A program made the translations under genes and the position numbers. Below, in pieces: positions 60,923 through 64,000 of a DNA stretch of 64,000 bases. Under the pieces are notes generated by a model. The model was not told the origin of the DNA and did no database searches. It worked only from the letters and a program-made list of their open reading frames with translations. Source of the DNA: Microbacterium sp. 8M (lineage in GTDB: Bacteria > Actinomycetota > Actinomycetes > Actinomycetales > Microbacteriaceae); contig NZ_LR733284.1 in the NCBI RefSeq assembly GCF_902506375.1, forward strand, positions 62,001 through 126,000. The letters are read 5' to 3'. How positions within the stretch are numbered: the first letter of the stretch is position 1; each line of letters opens with the position of its first letter.

Positions 60923-63067
60923 GTGAATCGCCCCTCCACCGGGGTCCGCCCCCAGGCGGGCGCCGACCGCACGGCCCTGGCCGCCGGATCCGCCACCCTG
61001 CGCATCGCCGGGCCCGTGATCCTCGTGGGCGCCGCGTTCCTCGCCGTGATCGCCGGCCTCGTCTTCGGCGGGGGCGCCGCGCCGAACCTCCTCCTCGATC
61101 CCGGCCCTGTGGTGCGCTGGGGCCTCCCGGTCGTGACGACGCTGAGCAACCTCGGCGCGGCGGCCATGCTCGGATCCCTCGTGCTTGCCCTGTTCGCGCT
61201 GCGCAGCGGGGCGCGGTCGTTCGAGATCGCGCTGGACACCGCCTCGATCGGCGCGGCCGTCTACACCGTCGCCAGCGCCGTGGCCGGGCTGTTCACGTTC
61301 CTGCAGACCCTCGGCGTGAAGCTCAGCGCCGGCCCCGAGTTCGGCGCCCAGCTCGGACGTTTCCTGCTCGAGCTGCCGCTGGGGCAGGCCTGGCTGATGA
61401 CCGTGCTCGCGGGCGCCGTGATCACGATCGCCGCGTTCGCGTTCCGCGGCTGGACGGCGACGCTGCTCACCGCGATCCTCGCGGCGGCGTCGTTCATCCC
61501 CCTCGCCACCCAGGGCCATGCCGGCGACCTCAGCGGGCACGACGCGGCCGTGAACTCTCTGCTGCTGCACACCGTCGGTGCGGCGGTGTGGATCGGCGGA
61601 CTGCTGCTGCTCATCGTGCTGCGGGGATCCCGCAGCGAGCTGGGCGCGTCAGACGGGAAGGCCGGGGCCCGCGGCGGCGCATCGGGCGCGAAGACGGCGA
61701 ACACGCAGAAGACCGCGAAGGGCAGGCCGCCCCGGGGCGGTGTCACGTTCGCGGCGGTCGTGCGCCGGTACTCCTCGCTCGCGCTCGTGGCCTACGTCGT
61801 GGTCGCCGTGTCGGGCGTCGCCCGCTCGATCGTGGCGGTGGGCGACTGGGCCGGCATGTTCACCCCGTACGGCGGGATCATCGTCGCCAAGGCGGTCGTG
61901 CTGATCCTGCTCGGCGCGCTCGGCGCCCGTTACCGCACCCGGCTCATCCCGAAGCTGGAGTCGGGCGGATCCGGCCCGTTCTGGACCCTGGTGCTGCTCG
62001 AGCTCGCCCTGATGGGCATCGCCTCCGGGCTCGCCGCCGCACTGGCCCGCACGCCCCCGCCCGCCGGCCTCGAGGCGCCCGCCGTGCGCACCGCCGCCGA
62101 GATCCTCACCGGATCCGCCCTGCCGCCCGAGCTCACGCCGGTGCGCTGGCTGACCATGTGGAACCTCGACCTCATCTGGGCAGTGGCGGCGGTGCTCGGC
62201 GTCGTGCTGTACCTGCTCGGCGTGCGCCGGCTGCGGGCGCGCGGCGACGCCTGGCCGATCCACCGCACCGTGTTCTGGATCCTCGGCATGGCGGCACTCG
62301 TCTGGGTCACCGGCGGTGCCATCAACGCCTACCAGGAGTACCTGTTCAGCGTGCACATGCTCGGGCACATGATGCTGTCGATGGCGATCCCGCTGCTGCT
62401 CGTCTCGGGCGCCCCGGTCACCCTGGCCCTGCGCGCGATCGACAAGCGCGACGACGGCACCCGCGGCGGTCGGGAGTGGATCCTGTGGGCCGTGCACTCG
62501 CCGTTCTCCCGTATCGTCACGAACCCGTTCGTGGCCGCGGCGATCTTCGTGCTGTCGCTGTGGGCGTTCTACTTCACCGACCTCGTGCGCTGGGCGATGA
62601 CCGACCACATCGGCCACGAGTGGATGACGATGCACTTCCTCATCTCGGGCTACCTCTTCGTGCTGAGCCTGATCGGCGCGGATCCGGTTCCGCAGCGGCT
62701 GCCCTATGCGGGGCGGCTCATCACGCTCATCGCCGTGATGGCGACCCACGCCTTCTTCGGCATGGCGATCATGATGCAGTCCGGCCTGATGGTCGCGGAG
62801 TGGTTCGGTGCGATGGGGCGCACCTGGGGCGCGACCCCGCTGCAGGACCAGTACGTCGGAGGCGGCGTCGCCTGGTCGGTGGGGGAGATCCCGACGCTGA
62901 TCCTGGCGATCACCGTCGCTATCCAGTGGAGCCGCAGCGACGCCCGCATGCAGAAGCGGGCGGACCGCGCCGCCGACCGCAGCGGCGATGCGGAGCTCGA
63001 GGAGTACAACGCGCGCCTCGCCGAGCTCGCCGAGAAGGACCGCCGCGCTGCCTCCCGCGGGCGCTGA
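60923..63067 (+). CDS. CopD-CtaG fusion membrane protein
   Basis: A 714-residue polytopic protein with about 15 helices. The first half (about 20-390) is a CopD-like copper-resistance domain: ATQGHAGDLSGHDAAVNSLLLH has conserved His residues, followed by VWIGGLLLL and VSGVARSI. The second half (about 410-690) is a caa3-oxidase assembly CtaG domain: LFSVHMLGHMMLSMAIPLLL and GHEWMTMHFLISGYLFVL with more His. The fused form is common in actinobacteria and is thought to move copper for oxidase assembly. GTG start with TAGGCT -10 6 nt upstream (leaderless). Convergent with the next gene. Confidence 0.92.
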   Translation: MNRPSTGVRPQAGADRTALAAGSATLRIAGPVILVGAAFLAVIAGLVFGGGAAPNLLLDPGPVVRWGLPVVTTLSNLGAAAMLGSLVLALFALRSGARSFEIALDTASIGAAVYTVASAVAGLFTFLQTLGVKLSAGPEFGAQLGRFLLELPLGQAWLMTVLAGAVITIAAFAFRGWTATLLTAILAAASFIPLATQGHAGDLSGHDAAVNSLLLHTVGAAVWIGGLLLLIVLRGSRSELGASDGKAGARGGASGAKTANTQKTAKGRPPRGGVTFAAVVRRYSSLALVAYVVVAVSGVARSIVAVGDWAGMFTPYGGIIVAKAVVLILLGALGARYRTRLIPKLESGGSGPFWTLVLLELALMGIASGLAAALARTPPPAGLEAPAVRTAAEILTGSALPPELTPVRWLTMWNLDLIWAVAAVLGVVLYLLGVRRLRARGDAWPIHRTVFWILGMAALVWVTGGAINAYQEYLFSVHMLGHMMLSMAIPLLLVSGAPVTLALRAIDKRDDGTRGGREWILWAVHSPFSRIVTNPFVAAAIFVLSLWAFYFTDLVRWAMTDHIGHEWMTMHFLISGYLFVLSLIGADPVPQRLPYAGRLITLIAVMATHAFFGMAIMMQSGLMVAEWFGAMGRTWGATPLQDQYVGGGVAWSVGEIPTLILAITVAIQWSRSDARMQKRADRAADRSGDAELEEYNARLAELAEKDRRAASRGR

Positions 63068-63081
63068 GCCGCGGCCGGGAC

Positions 63082-64000
63082 TCAGCCCTCGGATCCGGGC
63101 GGGTTCGCGGACTGCTCGGGCGAGGTGATGCTGATCGAGGCGGATCCGTCCGGCAGGAACCGGATCGAGCCGTCCACCTGGAACGGGACGTCCTCGTCGA
63201 CGTGGGAGACGGTGCCGTTGTAGAGCGACTTCACGTCGAGCTTGACGTGGGCGGTGGCATCGGTGGGCGGGATCTTCCAGCCGTCGTCGTCGGGCTCCAG
63301 CGTGATCTCCGGGGGCCGCACCATGCTCCACGTGGGGCCGTCGACCACCCGGTTCTGCACGGTGAGGCCGAACGGGCAGCCGGTGGGCTGCAGCACGGTC
63401 TGGGTGGTGCACTGGTCGAGGAACTCGTTGACCCGCTGCTGCACCACCTTCACGAACTCGGCCGTGGGCTTCGCCTGGACGTCCAGCGGGACGTCGGCGA
63501 GGGGCTTGTCGGCCAGCACGCCCATGCCGCTGGCCGTCGCCGTCGACGTCTTCACCGACACGGAGTACAGCCCCGGGGAGAACACCAGCATCGGCACGGG
63601 GTCGAGAGCCGACGACTCGGCGCCCTTCGCGGCGACCTGCCGGCGGTCGAGCTCGAAGCCGTTCACCGAGAAGCGGTCGGATCCGCGCACCGTGAGCGAG
63701 ATGACGGCGAGCGGGCTCTGCGCGAACTCCCACGACGGCGCGACGCCGATCCAGCCGTCCTGCGCGATCAGGAACGTGCTGGTGCCGGGGTGGCCGCCGG
63801 CCTTGTAGTGCACGGTGACGGCGGTGGCGTCGCCCTGCGGATGCTCGTCGGTCACCGTGATGTCGGTGAGAGAGCCCAGCGCGGCACGGCGCAGCAGTGC
63901 GTCCGAGGCGTTGCGGAAGGTGCTGTTGTCGAGATCGCCGTGTCCGATCGCCACCCCGGGCAGGCGCAGCGCGTCGGCGGCGCGGCCCTCGGCGAGCATC
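63082..64000 (-). CDS. Extracytoplasmic-type protein of unknown function (5' end off window)
   Basis: At least 305 residues on the minus strand; the frame is open at the right edge, so the true start is beyond it and the ATG at 63999 is probably internal. The visible part is beta-rich and looks like a TcaA/YvbJ-type or DUF4352-like envelope protein: DVQAKPTAEFVKVVQQRVNE, LDQCTTQTVLQPTGCPFG with two Cys likely forming a disulfide, and GTVSHVDEDVPFQVDGSIRF. The C-terminus is Ser/Pro-rich without an anchor. No family is firm. Confidence 0.75.
   Translation of the reverse strand, partial: MLAEGRAADALRLPGVAIGHGDLDNSTFRNASDALLRRAALGSLTDITVTDEHPQGDATAVTVHYKAGGHPGTSTFLIAQDGWIGVAPSWEFAQSPLAVISLTVRGSDRFSVNGFELDRRQVAAKGAESSALDPVPMLVFSPGLYSVSVKTSTATASGMGVLADKPLADVPLDVQAKPTAEFVKVVQQRVNEFLDQCTTQTVLQPTGCPFGLTVQNRVVDGPTWSMVRPPEITLEPDDDGWKIPPTDATAHVKLDVKSLYNGTVSHVDEDVPFQVDGSIRFLPDGSASISITSPEQSANPPGSEG

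Overview
This window is chromosomal DNA from a high-G+C actinobacterium, most likely a Microbacterium or close relative in the Microbacteriaceae. Pointers are very high G+C, many GTG starts, leaderless promoters (a TAnnnT hexamer about 7 nt before the start codon), SufS/SufU, a class-E-type LAxTG sorting signal, a Tes-like radical SAM protein and a zinc-free L28/L33/S14 ribosomal operon. No phage, plasmid, transposase, tRNA, rRNA or CRISPR array is visible. About 56 protein genes plus one leader peptide are called; the first and last genes run off the window.

Layout. 1-5.4 kb (minus strand): partial radical SAM enzyme, a large repeat-rich wall-anchored surface protein and a second secreted Pro/Ala/Val-rich protein. 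5.5-9.8 kb: sulfur metabolism, with SufS, SufU, a cysteine-rich leader peptide and a continuous ORF joining a cystathionine beta-synthase-like enzyme to a cystathionine gamma-synthase/lyase. 9.9-16 kb: DUF1349 protein, a copper module (CopZ, secreted metal-binding-like protein, CopA) behind two CsoR-type operators, then a MATE exporter. 16-25 kb: VOC protein, DoxX/HxlR divergent pair, acyl-CoA synthetase, ManA, a DMT exporter, two small membrane proteins and an MFS exporter. 25-31 kb: PurB, LMW-PTP, a small helical protein with an alpha/beta-hydrolase, a 4-TM protein and an HisC-like aminotransferase. 31-37 kb: secreted gamma-glutamyltransferase and an E1alpha-E1beta-E2 2-oxoacid dehydrogenase operon. 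37-43.4 kb: ROK regulator divergent from an alpha-glucoside ABC importer and GH13 glucosidase. 43.5-47 kb: second copper module (DUF305, DUF6153-like, CopB) around a CsoR-type site. 47-51 kb: ZnuABC behind a Zur box, then a YibE/F protein. 51-59 kb: DUF899/TetR pair, DivIVA-like coiled coil, Zur, a DUF318/TIGR03943 permease pair, a beta-propeller-like protein and 3-methyladenine glycosylase. 59.4-64 kb: rpmB-rpmG-rpsN behind a structured leader, HU, a CopD-CtaG membrane protein and a partial secreted-type protein.

How parts connect. Metal homeostasis dominates: two copper efflux modules share the same palindromic operator type, and zinc import, Zur and zinc-free ribosomal proteins lie within 13 kb. 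Sulfur genes link Fe-S assembly to cysteine supply, with the leader peptide as the probable cysteine sensor.

The most unusual content is at DNA level: several palindromic repeat families (some inserted in frame inside genes, one apparently fusing two genes), 50-23-50 bp hairpin doublets, a three-way-junction leader on rpmB, and a strong excess of the hexamer GGATCC in all reading frames.
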